A stretch of DNA of 64,000 nt from Lentzea cavernae (GTDB taxonomy: Bacteria; Actinomycetota; Actinomycetes; Mycobacteriales; Pseudonocardiaceae), in the NCBI RefSeq assembly GCF_014653695.1, contig NZ_BNAR01000004.1, positions 700,645 through 764,644 of the forward strand. Direction: 5' to 3'. A model generated the notes under the pieces. It was not told where the DNA came from. It worked only from the letters and a program-made list of their open reading frames with translations, and ran no database searches. Made by a program: the position numbers and the translations under genes. Of this stretch, positions 1-8,109 are shown in pieces. Positions within the stretch are counted from its first letter, which is position 1; every line of letters begins with the position of its first letter.

Positions 1-29
1 TCTCCCTGTCCAGTCGCGGTCGTGCGGTC

Positions 30-278
30 GTGAACCGCCGGGAGCAGCGCGCGCTGCGCGAGATCGAGAAGAACATCAGCATCGACGATCCCCGGCTCGC
101 CGAGGAGCTCCGCTCGTTCGGGAGCGACGACGGCGTGCGCAAGCGGTGGTACGCCGGTGCGGGCGCGGTCGCGTTGCTGCTCGTCGGCGCGAACGCGGGT
201 TCGTCCGTGATCCTGCTGGCAGGGCTGGTCATGATGCTGGTGCTCGGTCTCAAGTGGACGTTGGAGGCGACGCGCTGA
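30..278 (+). CDS. DUF3040 family small membrane protein
   Basis: The 82-residue product begins with the charged segment NRREQRALREIEKNI and ends in two hydrophobic helices (about residues 44-60 and 59-72). This is the usual build of actinobacterial DUF3040 proteins: a short cytosolic helix with a Leu/Arg/Glu motif, then a membrane hairpin. No biochemical function is established for the family. GTG at 30 is the only start that keeps the family N-terminus, but a ribosome site cannot be judged so close to the window edge. The gene is convergent with the LAL regulator that ends 3 nt downstream. Confidence 0.85.
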   Translation: MNRREQRALREIEKNISIDDPRLAEELRSFGSDDGVRKRWYAGAGAVALLLVGANAGSSVILLAGLVMMLVLGLKWTLEATR

Positions 279-281
279 CTG

Positions 282-2999
282 TCATTCCCCATGCGGCAGG
301 GCGTCCCGCAGCTGCCGCCGAGAGGTGATCGACAGCTTGCTGAAGACCTTGCGCAGGTGCCACTCCACGGTCCGGGTGCTGAGGAAGAGCCGGGCGCCGA
401 CCTCCGGGTTCGACAGGCCTTCCCGCACCAGCAGGGCGATCTGCCGTTCCTGAGGCGTCAACCTCGCGCCCGGCGGCACCGCGGCGGCGCGCTCGTGGAC
501 CCTGTCACCGTTGGCGAGCAGCTCGCGGCTCGCGCGTCCGGCGAACGCCGTCATGCCGATCGACGCGAACATCCCGTGCGCGACGGTCAGCTGGTGCCGC
601 GCGTCGGCTCGCCTGCCCCGCCTGCGCAACCACTCGCCGTACAGCAGGTGCGCCCGCGCGAGGTCGGGACGCAGCAACGTCCGCCCCAGCCGGTCGATCG
701 CCCGGAGGTGGAGGTCTTCCGCCTCGTCCTCGCCCAGCAGCGCGCGGCAGCGGGCCAGGATCCCCTGAGCCCAGTTCGTGTCGCAGTCCTGCGCCGCGTC
801 CGTCAGGCGTTCCAGCGCGTCGCGGGCGATCTCGGTGTCACCGACGCGCACGGCGGCTTCGACGAGTTCCGGCAACACCCACACCGAGACGATCAGCTGG
901 GTGATCCGGGCGCTGGCCTGAGCGGCCGCGAGCGCTTCCTCGTAGCGGCCGAGACCGTTGTACAGCACGGCGGCGGCCCAGTGCGCGGTGGTGACTCCGG
1001 CCGCCCGGCGATCCGCGGTGGGCCGTTCGACCGTGGCGGCGACAAGGCGTGCCGCCTCCTCTTCCTTTCCCTGCAGTGCGAGGAGGATGAGCGTCGCGTA
1101 CGGAGCGACGGGGACGCCTGTGGTGGCGGCGACGGCGTCGGCCTCGGCGATCAGCGTGGCCGCCGTGGTGAAGTCGCCGATCAGCGAGTTCGCCGATCCC
1201 AGGCAGACGAGGTAGATCGGCAGCTCGGTGAGGATGCCGGCGGACCGCGCCACCTCGACGGCTCGGGTGTAGGTCTCGCACATGACCTGCTCGTCCCACA
1301 CGGCGGGGCTGACCCCGCAGGCCGCCCAGCCCCACTTCAGCAGGTCCTGCACGGGCAGGTCGGAGAGCGCGGACATGGCCTCGCGCAACGTGCCGATCGC
1401 GGCGCTGCGGCCGTCGGTGGCGAGCAGCGCGCAGCCGGTCAGCACCAGGTCGATCGGACGCGGACCGCCTTCGGGTGGCGGGAGTTCCCTGATCGCCCGG
1501 GAGATCGCGAGCAGCCGCCCGCCGTCGGCCGCGGTGCCCCAGGCGAGGAGGTAGGTCTCGCGGGCGAGGTCCATGTCGAACCGTTCCAGCTGCCGCGCGG
1601 CGGCCAGCAGCGTGCCCTGCGCCTCGTTGTAGGAACCGGCCGCGTACGCGATGCGCCCGCGCACCAGTTGGGCCCGCACCCGGAGGAACTCGTTGCGGGA
1701 GTCGAGTTCGACGATGTCGACGAGCTCCTGCGCGGCGGCCAGGTCGCCGGCCCGGACGCTGGCGTCCGCCGCTTCCACGGCACGTTCGACGCGGTGTGAG
1801 GCGTCGGCGGTGAGCGTGACGGACCTGCGCAGGAAGGCGGCGGCCGCGGCCAGCCCGCCACGTGCCTGGGCGCGGCCGGCGGACCGCACGAGTTCGGCGG
1901 CGACCTCCTCGTCCGGTTCGGCGGCGGCGCACGCGAGGTGCCAGGCGCGGCGGTCCGGGTCCGTCTGCCGGTCGGTGACCTCCGCGAGCGCGAGGTGCAC
2001 GGCGCGGCGGTCCTCCTCCTCGGCAGCGCGGTACACGGCCGACCGCACGAGCGGGTGGCGGAAGATCACCCGCACGTCGAACGACAGCAGCTCGTCCACC
2101 TCGTCGGCGAGGGCCGCCGCCGAGGTGATCCCGAGCCGTTCGGCGGCGCGACGCACCAGGGTCGGATCGCCCACCGGTTCGGCGGCCGCCACCAGCAGGA
2201 GCAACCGGCTGGGGTGCGACAGCTCCCCGACGCGGGTCAGGAAGCTCTCCTCGAGCCGGGTGGGCAGCGCGTCGGTGTGCGGCAGGCCGAACCCGCCCGC
2301 CACCCTCGTCACGCTCAGCTCGCGCGGGAGCTCCAGCAGGGCGAGCGGGTTACCCCTGGCCTCGGCCAGGATCCGGTCGCGGATCCGGTGGTCCAGCGGG
2401 GCGTGCGTGGCGGAGGTGAGCAGGGTCAGGGCGTCGGGCTTGGTCAGCCCGCCGATCGGCAGTGCCGGCAGGCCGAACAGGTCGGGTGCCTGGTGGCGGG
2501 CGGCGAAGACGAGGGCGATCGACTCGGCCAGCAGGCGGCGGGCGACGAACCCGAGGACCTGGGCCGAGGCCTGGTCCATCCACTGCGCGTCGTCCACCAG
2601 GCACAGCACCGGGCTGCCCTCGGAGGCGTCCGAGAGCAGGCTCAGCACCGCGAGCCCGACCAGGAAGCGTTCGGGCGGACTGCCCGCGCGCATGCCGAAC
2701 ACCGTCTCCAGCGCGTCGCGCTGGGGTGGGGGCAGGTCCTCCAGCCGGTCCAGCAGCGGCACGCAGAACTGGTGCAGCGTCGCGAACGCCAGCTCCATCT
2801 CCGACTCGACACCGGCCGCGCGCAGCACCCGCATGCCCGCGGCCGTGCCCTCGAGGTGGGCCAGCAACGCCGACTTCCCCACGCCCGGTTCCCCGTGCAG
2901 CAGGAGCACGCGGCTCTCACCCGTGCGCACGGCCGCGATCATCTGGTCGAGCGCGGAACACTCCGGTTCCCGCCCGATCAGGTCCACCCGCTGTCGCAC
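282..2999 (-). CDS. LAL-type LuxR family transcriptional regulator with N-terminal AAA ATPase
   Basis: This is a large ATP-binding LuxR regulator (LAL/MalT-like), 905 residues from the chosen start. The N-terminus opens with VDLIGREPE and a Walker A motif, GEPGVGKSAL. A Walker B-like CLVDDAQWMDQAS follows near residue 160. A long alpha-helical TPR-like middle leads to a C-terminal LuxR helix-turn-helix (LTPQERQIALLVREGLSNPEVGARLFLS). The frame stays open to 3326, but GTG at 2999 is chosen because it has GGAGG nine bases upstream, sits just before the conserved IGRE motif, and avoids overlap with the next gene. Such regulators often control secondary metabolism. No target is visible here, but the neighbouring lipase/glycosyltransferase chain reads in the same direction 35 nt upstream. 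Confidence 0.9.
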   Translation of the reverse strand: MRQRVDLIGREPECSALDQMIAAVRTGESRVLLLHGEPGVGKSALLAHLEGTAAGMRVLRAAGVESEMELAFATLHQFCVPLLDRLEDLPPPQRDALETVFGMRAGSPPERFLVGLAVLSLLSDASEGSPVLCLVDDAQWMDQASAQVLGFVARRLLAESIALVFAARHQAPDLFGLPALPIGGLTKPDALTLLTSATHAPLDHRIRDRILAEARGNPLALLELPRELSVTRVAGGFGLPHTDALPTRLEESFLTRVGELSHPSRLLLLVAAAEPVGDPTLVRRAAERLGITSAAALADEVDELLSFDVRVIFRHPLVRSAVYRAAEEEDRRAVHLALAEVTDRQTDPDRRAWHLACAAAEPDEEVAAELVRSAGRAQARGGLAAAAAFLRRSVTLTADASHRVERAVEAADASVRAGDLAAAQELVDIVELDSRNEFLRVRAQLVRGRIAYAAGSYNEAQGTLLAAARQLERFDMDLARETYLLAWGTAADGGRLLAISRAIRELPPPEGGPRPIDLVLTGCALLATDGRSAAIGTLREAMSALSDLPVQDLLKWGWAACGVSPAVWDEQVMCETYTRAVEVARSAGILTELPIYLVCLGSANSLIGDFTTAATLIAEADAVAATTGVPVAPYATLILLALQGKEEEAARLVAATVERPTADRRAAGVTTAHWAAAVLYNGLGRYEEALAAAQASARITQLIVSVWVLPELVEAAVRVGDTEIARDALERLTDAAQDCDTNWAQGILARCRALLGEDEAEDLHLRAIDRLGRTLLRPDLARAHLLYGEWLRRRGRRADARHQLTVAHGMFASIGMTAFAGRASRELLANGDRVHERAAAVPPGARLTPQERQIALLVREGLSNPEVGARLFLSTRTVEWHLRKVFSKLSITSRRQLRDALPHGE

Positions 3000-3034
3000 C
3001 GCCGCCCGCCTCCACCCTTGGCGATCAGCGCTGG

Positions 3035-4021
3035 TCAGCCCCGATCGGCACCGGGGTTCATCCTGGACCGGAACGTCGGAGTGCGAAAGTCCCGCGCCAG
3101 CGTGTCGGCGACCGCGCCCCGGTGAGCGCGGATCAGCGCGATCACCGTCTCGGCGGTGCGGTCGAGGTGCGAACGCCCGTCGGGCAGCACGGCCGCCGGG
3201 CTGATGTAGCTGCGCGGCCCGACGTGGGTGGCGCCGTCGAACAGCACCGCCGTGACCTTGCCGGCACGCCGGGCCCGGTTCCAGCCGCTGCCGCGCACCA
3301 GCCGCCAGCGCTGGGGGAACAACCACGTGCCGACCCGTTCGATCCGGTCACCGGTGCTCGTCAGCTGGTAGAGCTGCTCGGCGCGGGAGATGTCGTTGGC
3401 GCCGTTGTGGAACCCGCCGAGGGTGATCAGCACGAGCGGGCACCGCAACGTCGTGTGCAGGACGTCGACCGCGCCCGTGGCGACCTGCGCACCCCCGCTG
3501 TAACTCAGCAACACCACGGGAATCCCACTCCCGGCCCGGTAGCCGGCGAGTTCCAGCTGGGTCGCGATCTGGGTGCCGACGGCCCGGTTGTACAGGGGCA
3601 GGTACCGGTGGTCGGCGGCCACGAAGATCTGCATCACGTTGTGCAGGAACAACAACAGCCCCGCCCGCCGCCGCAGCCACGTCCACACCGGACGGTCCGC
3701 GAGCGGGTCGGCCAACGGCGAGTACGGCTGCACCTGGCCCAGCACCCGCAGCTCCGGCGCCCCGTCGAGCAACGCCTTGACGAGCTGCCCACCGTCCCGG
3801 CTGTCGCGGGCCCGGCGCTTGCCGATGCCGTCCAGGTAGACCAGGTAGGCCCCCGGCGGTCGGTCGGCGGCGGCCCCGCGGGCAGGCGGCACCCCCGCCG
3901 GGAGCGCGCTGGCCGGGGTCCGCCAGCCCGCGCCGTATATCAGCAGCTCGTAGCGGGCGAGCAGGCCCTCCGCGAGCAGGATCGGCCCGACCACGAGGGC
4001 CCAGAGCAGGAACCCGTTCAC
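3035..4021 (-). CDS. membrane-anchored alpha/beta-hydrolase-like protein
   Basis: The 328-residue product has an N-terminal membrane helix (FLLWALVVGPILLAEGLL) and a second hydrophobic stretch near LLLFLHNVMQIFVAA. A nucleophile-elbow-like SYSGGAQ lies about mid-protein, and DGATHVGPRSY near the C-terminus could supply the catalytic histidine. These features suggest a lipase/esterase-like fold, but the specific family is not recognised and activity is inferred. GTG at 4021 overlaps the upstream stop by 4 nt (GTGA), so translation is probably coupled. It is the last member of the chain patatin - glycosyltransferase - repeat ORF - membrane protein - this gene, which suggests a shared role in lipid or cell-envelope glycoside metabolism. 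Confidence 0.7.
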   Translation of the reverse strand: MNGFLLWALVVGPILLAEGLLARYELLIYGAGWRTPASALPAGVPPARGAAADRPPGAYLVYLDGIGKRRARDSRDGGQLVKALLDGAPELRVLGQVQPYSPLADPLADRPVWTWLRRRAGLLLFLHNVMQIFVAADHRYLPLYNRAVGTQIATQLELAGYRAGSGIPVVLLSYSGGAQVATGAVDVLHTTLRCPLVLITLGGFHNGANDISRAEQLYQLTSTGDRIERVGTWLFPQRWRLVRGSGWNRARRAGKVTAVLFDGATHVGPRSYISPAAVLPDGRSHLDRTAETVIALIRAHRGAVADTLARDFRTPTFRSRMNPGADRG

Positions 4022-4503
4022 ACGACCACCTCCCGCGCGCGTGCCGCCGTCATCCGCCCGACCAGCCGCCGCACGACCTCGACAGCGACACCGAGCCCGG
4101 CACCGGCGACCGCGACGCACGCGGCGGCGGACCACCAGCCCAGGCCGGTCGCCGCGGCCAGCGGACCTGTCAGGCCTACGCCTACGCCTGCCAGCAGCAG
4201 GAGGTGCAGTGCGGGCCCGAGCAGGGGGAAGGCGAGCACGGCCGCCAGCAGGAGTGGGGCGAGCAGGCCCGGCGTCCAGACCAGTACGGGGCCTGGGGGT
4301 GCGGGCGCTGCCCAGTCGGCCAGGGTCCAGGCGGTCAAGGGCCACAGGGCGAACACCGAGGCCTCGACCAGGCCGCCGGTGGTCAGCAGGCTTACCACGG
4401 CCTTGGGCGAGGTGCCCGGTCTGCGCACGAGGAACGGGAGGACGCGGCCGACTGCCTCGGAGAGGCCGGCGCACAGCAGGAGGACGACTACGGCGGGGGT
4501 CAT
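4018..4503 (-). CDS. polytopic membrane protein, unknown function
   Basis: The 161-residue protein is almost entirely hydrophobic, with about five predicted membrane helices (for example PAVVVLLLCAGLS, LLAPLLLAAVLAFPLLG and SAAACVAVAGAGLGVAVEVV). It ends in a basic cytosolic tail (RRLVGRMTAARAREVVV). No family is recognised. ATG at 4503 overlaps the stop of the upstream ORF by 1 nt; the in-frame GTG at 4506 is an alternative giving a 4-nt overlap. It overlaps the hydrolase-like gene downstream by 4 nt. Its first ~25 codons are duplicated in the repeat ORF just upstream, so the gene boundary lies inside a duplicated segment. Confidence 0.7.
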   Translation of the reverse strand: MTPAVVVLLLCAGLSEAVGRVLPFLVRRPGTSPKAVVSLLTTGGLVEASVFALWPLTAWTLADWAAPAPPGPVLVWTPGLLAPLLLAAVLAFPLLGPALHLLLLAGVGVGLTGPLAAATGLGWWSAAACVAVAGAGLGVAVEVVRRLVGRMTAARAREVVV

Positions 4504-4862
4504 CACTCGGCCCCGCTGTGGTGGCTCACCGGGCGCGACTCGCGCGGGTACCGCCCCAACTCGTCGGCGGCATGCCGGACACCCGGCTCGTGCTGGGTGG
4601 CGGGCAGCCTGCCCGGCTTGCGCACCGGGAGCCGCGGGGCACGGCCCGCGGCCGCCGACAGGCCGGCGCACAGCAGCGGAGTAGCGACGGCAGGCGACAT
4701 CACTCGCCCCCGCCGTGCCGGCTGACCGGGCGTGGCTAGCACGGCGGCCCGCATCACTCGGCCCTGCTGTGCTGGCCCACCGGGTGCGACGCGCATGGCG
4801 GCCCACACCACTCCATCCCGCCGTGCCGGCTCACCGGACGCAACTCGCATGGCGGCCCCCAT
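4503..4862 (-). CDS. chimeric repeat-bearing ORF between glycosyltransferase and membrane protein; possibly non-functional
   Basis: This 119-residue frame is a patchwork of its neighbours. Residues ~1-55 are three 18-residue repeats of the pattern MRAAxxxxPGxPARRGRV. The next ~30 residues (MSPAVATPLLCAGLSAAAGR) copy the N-terminus of the downstream membrane protein. The last ~30 (HAADELGRYPRESRPVSHHS) copy the C-terminus of the upstream glycosyltransferase. It looks like debris of a duplicated gene junction held in frame between coupled genes. It may be translated, since the start and stop both overlap neighbouring genes, but nothing indicates a folded product. Its main role may be to carry translational coupling across the gap. 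Confidence 0.4.
   Translation of the reverse strand: MGAAMRVASGEPARRDGVVWAAMRVAPGGPAQQGRVMRAAVLATPGQPARRGRVMSPAVATPLLCAGLSAAAGRAPRLPVRKPGRLPATQHEPGVRHAADELGRYPRESRPVSHHSGAE
4700..4862 (-). repeat. three in-frame 54-bp tandem repeats
   Basis: Copies of a junction-like element (on the minus strand, CCGAGTG followed by ATG or GTG) recur at 4862, 4808, 4754 and 4700, exactly 54 bp apart. They encode degenerate 18-residue repeats in one frame. The same element recurs once more at 4503, the start of the membrane protein gene. Divergence between units is limited to scattered substitutions, so the array looks fairly recent. Confidence 0.8.
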
Positions 4863-6064
4863 CACTCGGCCCCGCTGTGCTGGCTCACCGGACGTGACTC
4901 GCGCAGGTACCGCTCCAACTCATCCGCGGCACGCCGAGCCCCACCCGCCTCGTGCTGGGCGGCGAGCAACCTGCTGGCCGAAGCGCGGAACCGCGGGTCC
5001 TCCAGCAGGCGGCGGGCGAGGGTGCGCACCGAGTCCTCGGCCACGTCCCGCGTCCGGAGCGACAGGCCCGCGCCCAGCTCGACCACGCGGCGGGCGACCA
5101 GCGGCTGGTCCGCGCCCTGGGGCACGACCAGCAGCGGGACGCCGGCGTAGAGGGCCTCGTTGGCGCTGTTCATGCCGCCGTGGGTGACGAACAGCGCGGC
5201 GCGGGCCAGGACGTCTGGCTGGGGTACGAAGCGGCGGGCGATCACGTTGGCGGGCAGGGGTTCCAGGGCGGTGGGGTCGGTCTGGCCCGTGGAGACGATC
5301 ACGGTGCCGCCCAAGGGGGACAGCGCTCCGGCGAACGTGCGCAGCAGCTTCGGGTCGGCGTTGAACACGGTGCCCAGCGAGGCGTAGAGCACGGGGCCGC
5401 GCAGCTCGTCCACCGGGAAGGACGGGTCGGACGGACGGGAGCCGATGCTCGGGCCGACGAAGCGGTACGACGCGTCGAAGTCGTCGGCGCCGGGCTGGAA
5501 GGCGCGCGAGGTGAACACGAGGTTGAGCGGCTGGCTGATGTTGCCGAGGTCGACGACGGGCAGTCCGCGCGTGTCGAAACGGCGGGCCAGCCGGCGGCGG
5601 GATTGGGCGAATCTGGTGAAGTACTCCGGTTTCGCGCCTCTGAGCAGTCCGAGCGACGCGCGGGTCGGGCTCGGGACCTGCCTGCCGAACGCGAACGTCG
5701 TGTACGAGGAGGCCGCCGGGACGCCTAGCTCGTTGGCGGCGACGGCGCCCCAGACGCAGGCGTTGTCGTGGACGATCAGGTCGGGCCGGATGCGGCGCAG
5801 GTCGGTCAGCACCGGCGGCACCAGGTCGAGGGCGGCGCGCACCAGGCCGTCCACGAGGGTGATCGGCATGGGCGGGTCGGGCAGCGGCTGGTCGCCTCCC
5901 GGGTAGAGGTGGACGGTGGCGCCGGCGTCCTCGATCTCGTCCCGGAACGCCGGAGACGTGTGGTAGGTGACGGTGTGGCCGCGCCGGACGAGTTCGGCGA
6001 CGACGGGCAGCGTCGGGTTGACGCGGCCGTGCATGGCGATGTTGAGGAACGCGATGGTGCTCAT
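4862..6064 (-). CDS. MGT-family (GT1) glycosyltransferase
   Basis: The 400-residue protein transfers an activated sugar to a small-molecule or lipid acceptor in the cytosol. The N-terminus (STIAFLNIAMHGRVNPTLPV) is the typical GT-B acceptor-domain start, with GHVNPT changed to GRVNPT. The C-terminal donor-binding signature reads VPQPDVLARAALFVTHGGMN, with SANEALYAGVPLLVVPQGADQ next. Length and motifs match macrolide/antibiotic-type glycosyltransferases. ATG at 6064 overlaps the lipase stop by 4 nt (ATGA). The frame continues upstream to 6196, but that part would overlap the lipase. Context with a patatin-like lipase suggests a glycolipid or envelope substrate. Inactivation of a macrolide-like compound is an alternative. 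Confidence 0.88.
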   Translation of the reverse strand: MSTIAFLNIAMHGRVNPTLPVVAELVRRGHTVTYHTSPAFRDEIEDAGATVHLYPGGDQPLPDPPMPITLVDGLVRAALDLVPPVLTDLRRIRPDLIVHDNACVWGAVAANELGVPAASSYTTFAFGRQVPSPTRASLGLLRGAKPEYFTRFAQSRRRLARRFDTRGLPVVDLGNISQPLNLVFTSRAFQPGADDFDASYRFVGPSIGSRPSDPSFPVDELRGPVLYASLGTVFNADPKLLRTFAGALSPLGGTVIVSTGQTDPTALEPLPANVIARRFVPQPDVLARAALFVTHGGMNSANEALYAGVPLLVVPQGADQPLVARRVVELGAGLSLRTRDVAEDSVRTLARRLLEDPRFRASASRLLAAQHEAGGARRAADELERYLRESRPVSQHSGAE

Positions 6065-6945
6065 CGGCTGACCTCCAGGGCGGGTGCGGTGTCGTCGCGG
6101 TACAGGCCGGGGCCGCTGACGCGCAGCCCGTCGAGGAAGCGGCCCGCCGTCCGGGAGGCGGTGGCGATGAGCCGTGCGGAATGGCGGAAGTCCCACGGCG
6201 GCGGCCAGTCGTCGACGCCGGTCGGCAGGACGACGACGGGCACGTGGGCGGACACCTCGCGCAGGTCGCGCTCGATCTGGTGGCGGAACGCCAGCACCCC
6301 GGCCCTGGCGGCGATCGCACCGGCTCTGCGGCGCGGGGTCCGCACCAGCGGCGAGCTCTCCGGCCCGACCGCGAGCACGACCACGCTGGCCGCCCCTGCC
6401 TGCCAGGCCGCGCGCACCGGCACGTAGGCGATGACCCCGCCGTCGACGAGCGTGCGGCCGTCGCGGTCGACCGGGGGCAGGATGCCGGGGATGGCCGCGC
6501 TGGCGAGCAGCGCCGACTCGAGGTCACCGCGGTCGAGCAGGACCTCGGCGCCGCTGTCCAGGTCCATCGCGACGGAGGTGAACGGGATCGGCAGCTGCTC
6601 GATCCGCGCGGGCAGTCCGGCACGGGCGATCAGCCTGCGCAGGCCGCGGTCGGTGAAGACGCTGGCCCGCGAGGACAGGTAGCCGAACGGGAAGACCTCG
6701 CGGCGGCGCAGGCGGGTCCACACGGTGTCCAGCCACTGCGCGGCACCGCCGGGGTGCGCGGCGGCGATCGCGCCGTTGAGGGCGCCCACCGACGTGCCGA
6801 CGACGAGGTCGGGGACGAATCCGCGCTGCTCCAGCGCGTGTCCGACGCCTACGTGCGCGGCACCGAGCACGCCTCCCCCGCCCACGGCCACCGCTACGGG
6901 CTTCGGCAGGGTGTACAGGCCGGTCGAGCCCAGGTGGCCGGTCAT
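6061..6945 (-). CDS. patatin-like phospholipase family protein
   Basis: The 294-residue product is a Ser-Asp dyad acyl hydrolase of the patatin fold. It shows the glycine-rich oxyanion motif VGGGGVLGAAHVG (residues ~21-33), the nucleophile elbow GTSVG (Ser52) and the DGG motif with the catalytic aspartate (Asp167). A likely role is hydrolysis of phospholipid or other acyl esters at the inner membrane. ATG at 6945 places the domain 15 residues in. An upstream in-frame GTG at 7017 would add 24 residues without homology-like character. It is the first gene of a leftward chain, overlapping the glycosyltransferase by 4 nt, and is divergent from the DUF3592 gene. Confidence 0.85.
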   Translation of the reverse strand: MTGHLGSTGLYTLPKPVAVAVGGGGVLGAAHVGVGHALEQRGFVPDLVVGTSVGALNGAIAAAHPGGAAQWLDTVWTRLRRREVFPFGYLSSRASVFTDRGLRRLIARAGLPARIEQLPIPFTSVAMDLDSGAEVLLDRGDLESALLASAAIPGILPPVDRDGRTLVDGGVIAYVPVRAAWQAGAASVVVLAVGPESSPLVRTPRRRAGAIAARAGVLAFRHQIERDLREVSAHVPVVVLPTGVDDWPPPWDFRHSARLIATASRTAGRFLDGLRVSGPGLYRDDTAPALEVSR

Positions 6946-7067
6946 CGCCCGGCACCCGCTGGTGCCCGCACCGGCCTGCGGGGACAAGTGACCCTCATGA
7001 CGACCCGCCTTCCTCACCGCTGTGCCGAATCGGACTCAGCAGCTAGGACAAGGCGGGCACCCCGGGT

Positions 7068-7088
7068 TGTGACACGGTCTTCGTCACA
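7068..7088. promoter_or_regulatory. inverted repeat TGTGAC-N9-GTCACA in divergent intergenic region
   Basis: A perfect 6-bp inverted repeat lies between the lipase gene and the DUF3592 gene, with a third TGTGAC at 7094-7099. It is a candidate operator for either or both genes. The 11-bp gap between TGTGA and TCACA does not match the N6 spacing of Crp sites, so the binding protein is unknown. Confidence 0.35.
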
Positions 7089-7141
7089 GAGCGTGTGACG
7101 TTTCGCCGCGGAACGCGATGTCCTGGTCGAAGGAGGCTCGT

Positions 7142-7558
7142 GTGGCGATGTCGGTGAAGTCCCGCAGAGGGCGGCTCGTGTCGGGGCTGGTGCTCGTGGG
7201 CGCGGTGATCGGGCTGGTGGTCGTGCTCCAGTCCGCGGCGCAACAGCGGTCCTGGGCCAGTTCCGAGGGGACGGTGCAGGAGCGCCTGAAGTCGGGCAAG
7301 AGCGCCTCGGTGCGGGTCGAGTACGCGTTGCCGGACGGCAGCAGGCAGGTGGCGACGCTGTCGGAGAACGGGCCCGCGAGGCAGGCCGGTGAGCGCGTGA
7401 CCGTCCGCTACGACCTGGTGGACGGCCGGGTCGTGGACGCCGCGCTGGCCGACAACGACGAGGCGTTCTGGGTCATGGGCGTGATGCTCGGCGTGGTGAT
7501 CCTCGGCGGCATCGGCATGAACCTCATCGCGTGGGCGCCCAGGAGGGATGACGACTGA
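7142..7558 (+). CDS. DUF3592-type membrane protein
   Basis: The 138-residue protein has an N-terminal membrane helix (LVSGLVLVGAVIGLVVVL) and an extracytoplasmic beta-rich region containing VRVEYALPDGSRQVATL and GERVTVRYD. A C-terminal helix (FWVMGVMLGVVILGGIGMNLI) and a charged tail follow. This arrangement is typical of DUF3592, whose function is unknown. AAGGAGG at 7130-7136 puts GTG 7142 (5 nt) or ATG 7148 (11 nt) as the start; the open frame from ATG 7118 begins before that site and is rejected. It is monocistronic and followed by a hairpin shared with the convergent cupin gene. Confidence 0.8.
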   Translation: MAMSVKSRRGRLVSGLVLVGAVIGLVVVLQSAAQQRSWASSEGTVQERLKSGKSASVRVEYALPDGSRQVATLSENGPARQAGERVTVRYDLVDGRVVDAALADNDEAFWVMGVMLGVVILGGIGMNLIAWAPRRDDD

Positions 7559-7576
7559 CGAGGGAGCAGGACTGAC

Positions 7577-7601
7577 GCGGGCGCCCTGTGCGGGCGCCCG
7601 C
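7577..7601. terminator. bidirectional hairpin terminator candidate
   Basis: A perfect 9-bp stem (GCGGGCGCC / GGCGCCCGC) with a 7-nt loop sits between the convergent DUF3592 and cupin genes. It lacks a T-run, as is common for actinomycete terminators. Confidence 0.7.
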
Positions 7602-7608
7602 CCTCATC

Positions 7609-8103
7609 TCAGTGCCGGCCCCAGTTCGGCACGTCGTAGCCGTTCATCGTCACCTCGAACTGGTCGTACTTCGCCATCAGGGTCAGCAGCTCGTCCTCGG
7701 AGGGCTGGTTGCCGTCGGCGTACATCTCCGCGAGGCCGCGGAAGTACTCCTCGCGGTTGAGCGCGGGGGTGAAGATGATGAGCATCGTGGCCTGGTCCTT
7801 GTACGGGTTGTGGAACCCGTGCGAGACCCCCATCGGCACGTTCACGTAGGTGCCGGGAGGCGCCGCGAACGACTTGCCGTCGAGATGCAGCTCCACCATG
7901 CCGTGCAGCACGTAGAACGCCTCGAGCTGTTCGTTGTGGACGTGCGGTGAGGCGCCGGGCGCGCCGGGTGCCATCCGGTGCTCGTACAGACCGAGCCGCC
8001 CGTCCGTCTCACTGCCCCTCGCCTTGAAGGTCGTGTGGGTGGTCGTGCCGATCTGCACCGACTCGCCTTCGCCGGGAAGCAGGATGTTGGACACTTGCGT
8101 CAT
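7609..8103 (-). CDS. cupin domain-containing protein
   Basis: This is a 164-residue single-domain cupin. Motif 1 contains PHVHNEQLEAFYVLHG (His-x-His with a downstream Glu) and motif 2 contains PMGVSHGFHN, which supplies the third histidine. A metal-binding cupin barrel is therefore likely. The substrate is not evident. Placement 6 nt after the cysteine synthase gene and downstream of serine acetyltransferase suggests a role in sulfur amino acid chemistry, for example thiol oxidation, but the sequence does not resemble classical cysteine dioxygenase closely enough to claim it. ATG at 8103 is the only reasonable start. Confidence 0.82.
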   Translation of the reverse strand: MTQVSNILLPGEGESVQIGTTTHTTFKARGSETDGRLGLYEHRMAPGAPGASPHVHNEQLEAFYVLHGMVELHLDGKSFAAPPGTYVNVPMGVSHGFHNPYKDQATMLIIFTPALNREEYFRGLAEMYADGNQPSEDELLTLMAKYDQFEVTMNGYDVPNWGRH

Positions 8104-8109
8104 GTCTGT

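Larger units (their letters stand above)
4503..4976. repeat. imperfect direct repeat pair (4503-~4617 and 4862-~4976)
   Basis: About 115 bp covering the end of the glycosyltransferase gene (from 4862) is repeated, at roughly 85% identity by eye, beginning at 4503. Both copies start with CATCACTCGGCCCCGCTGTG and both encode a RESRPVSxHSGAE C-terminus followed by stop. This supports a segmental duplication of the gene junction. Confidence 0.75.

Noticed and set aside
3000..3326. N-terminal extension of the LAL regulator to 3326
   Set aside because: It overlaps the hydrolase-like gene on the same strand, is Arg/Pro low-complexity, and GTG 2999 has a good ribosome site next to the conserved domain start.
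7068..7088. TGTGAC inverted repeat considered as a Crp site
   Set aside because: The spacing between TGTGA and TCACA is 11 bp instead of 6. It is kept only as an unassigned dyad.
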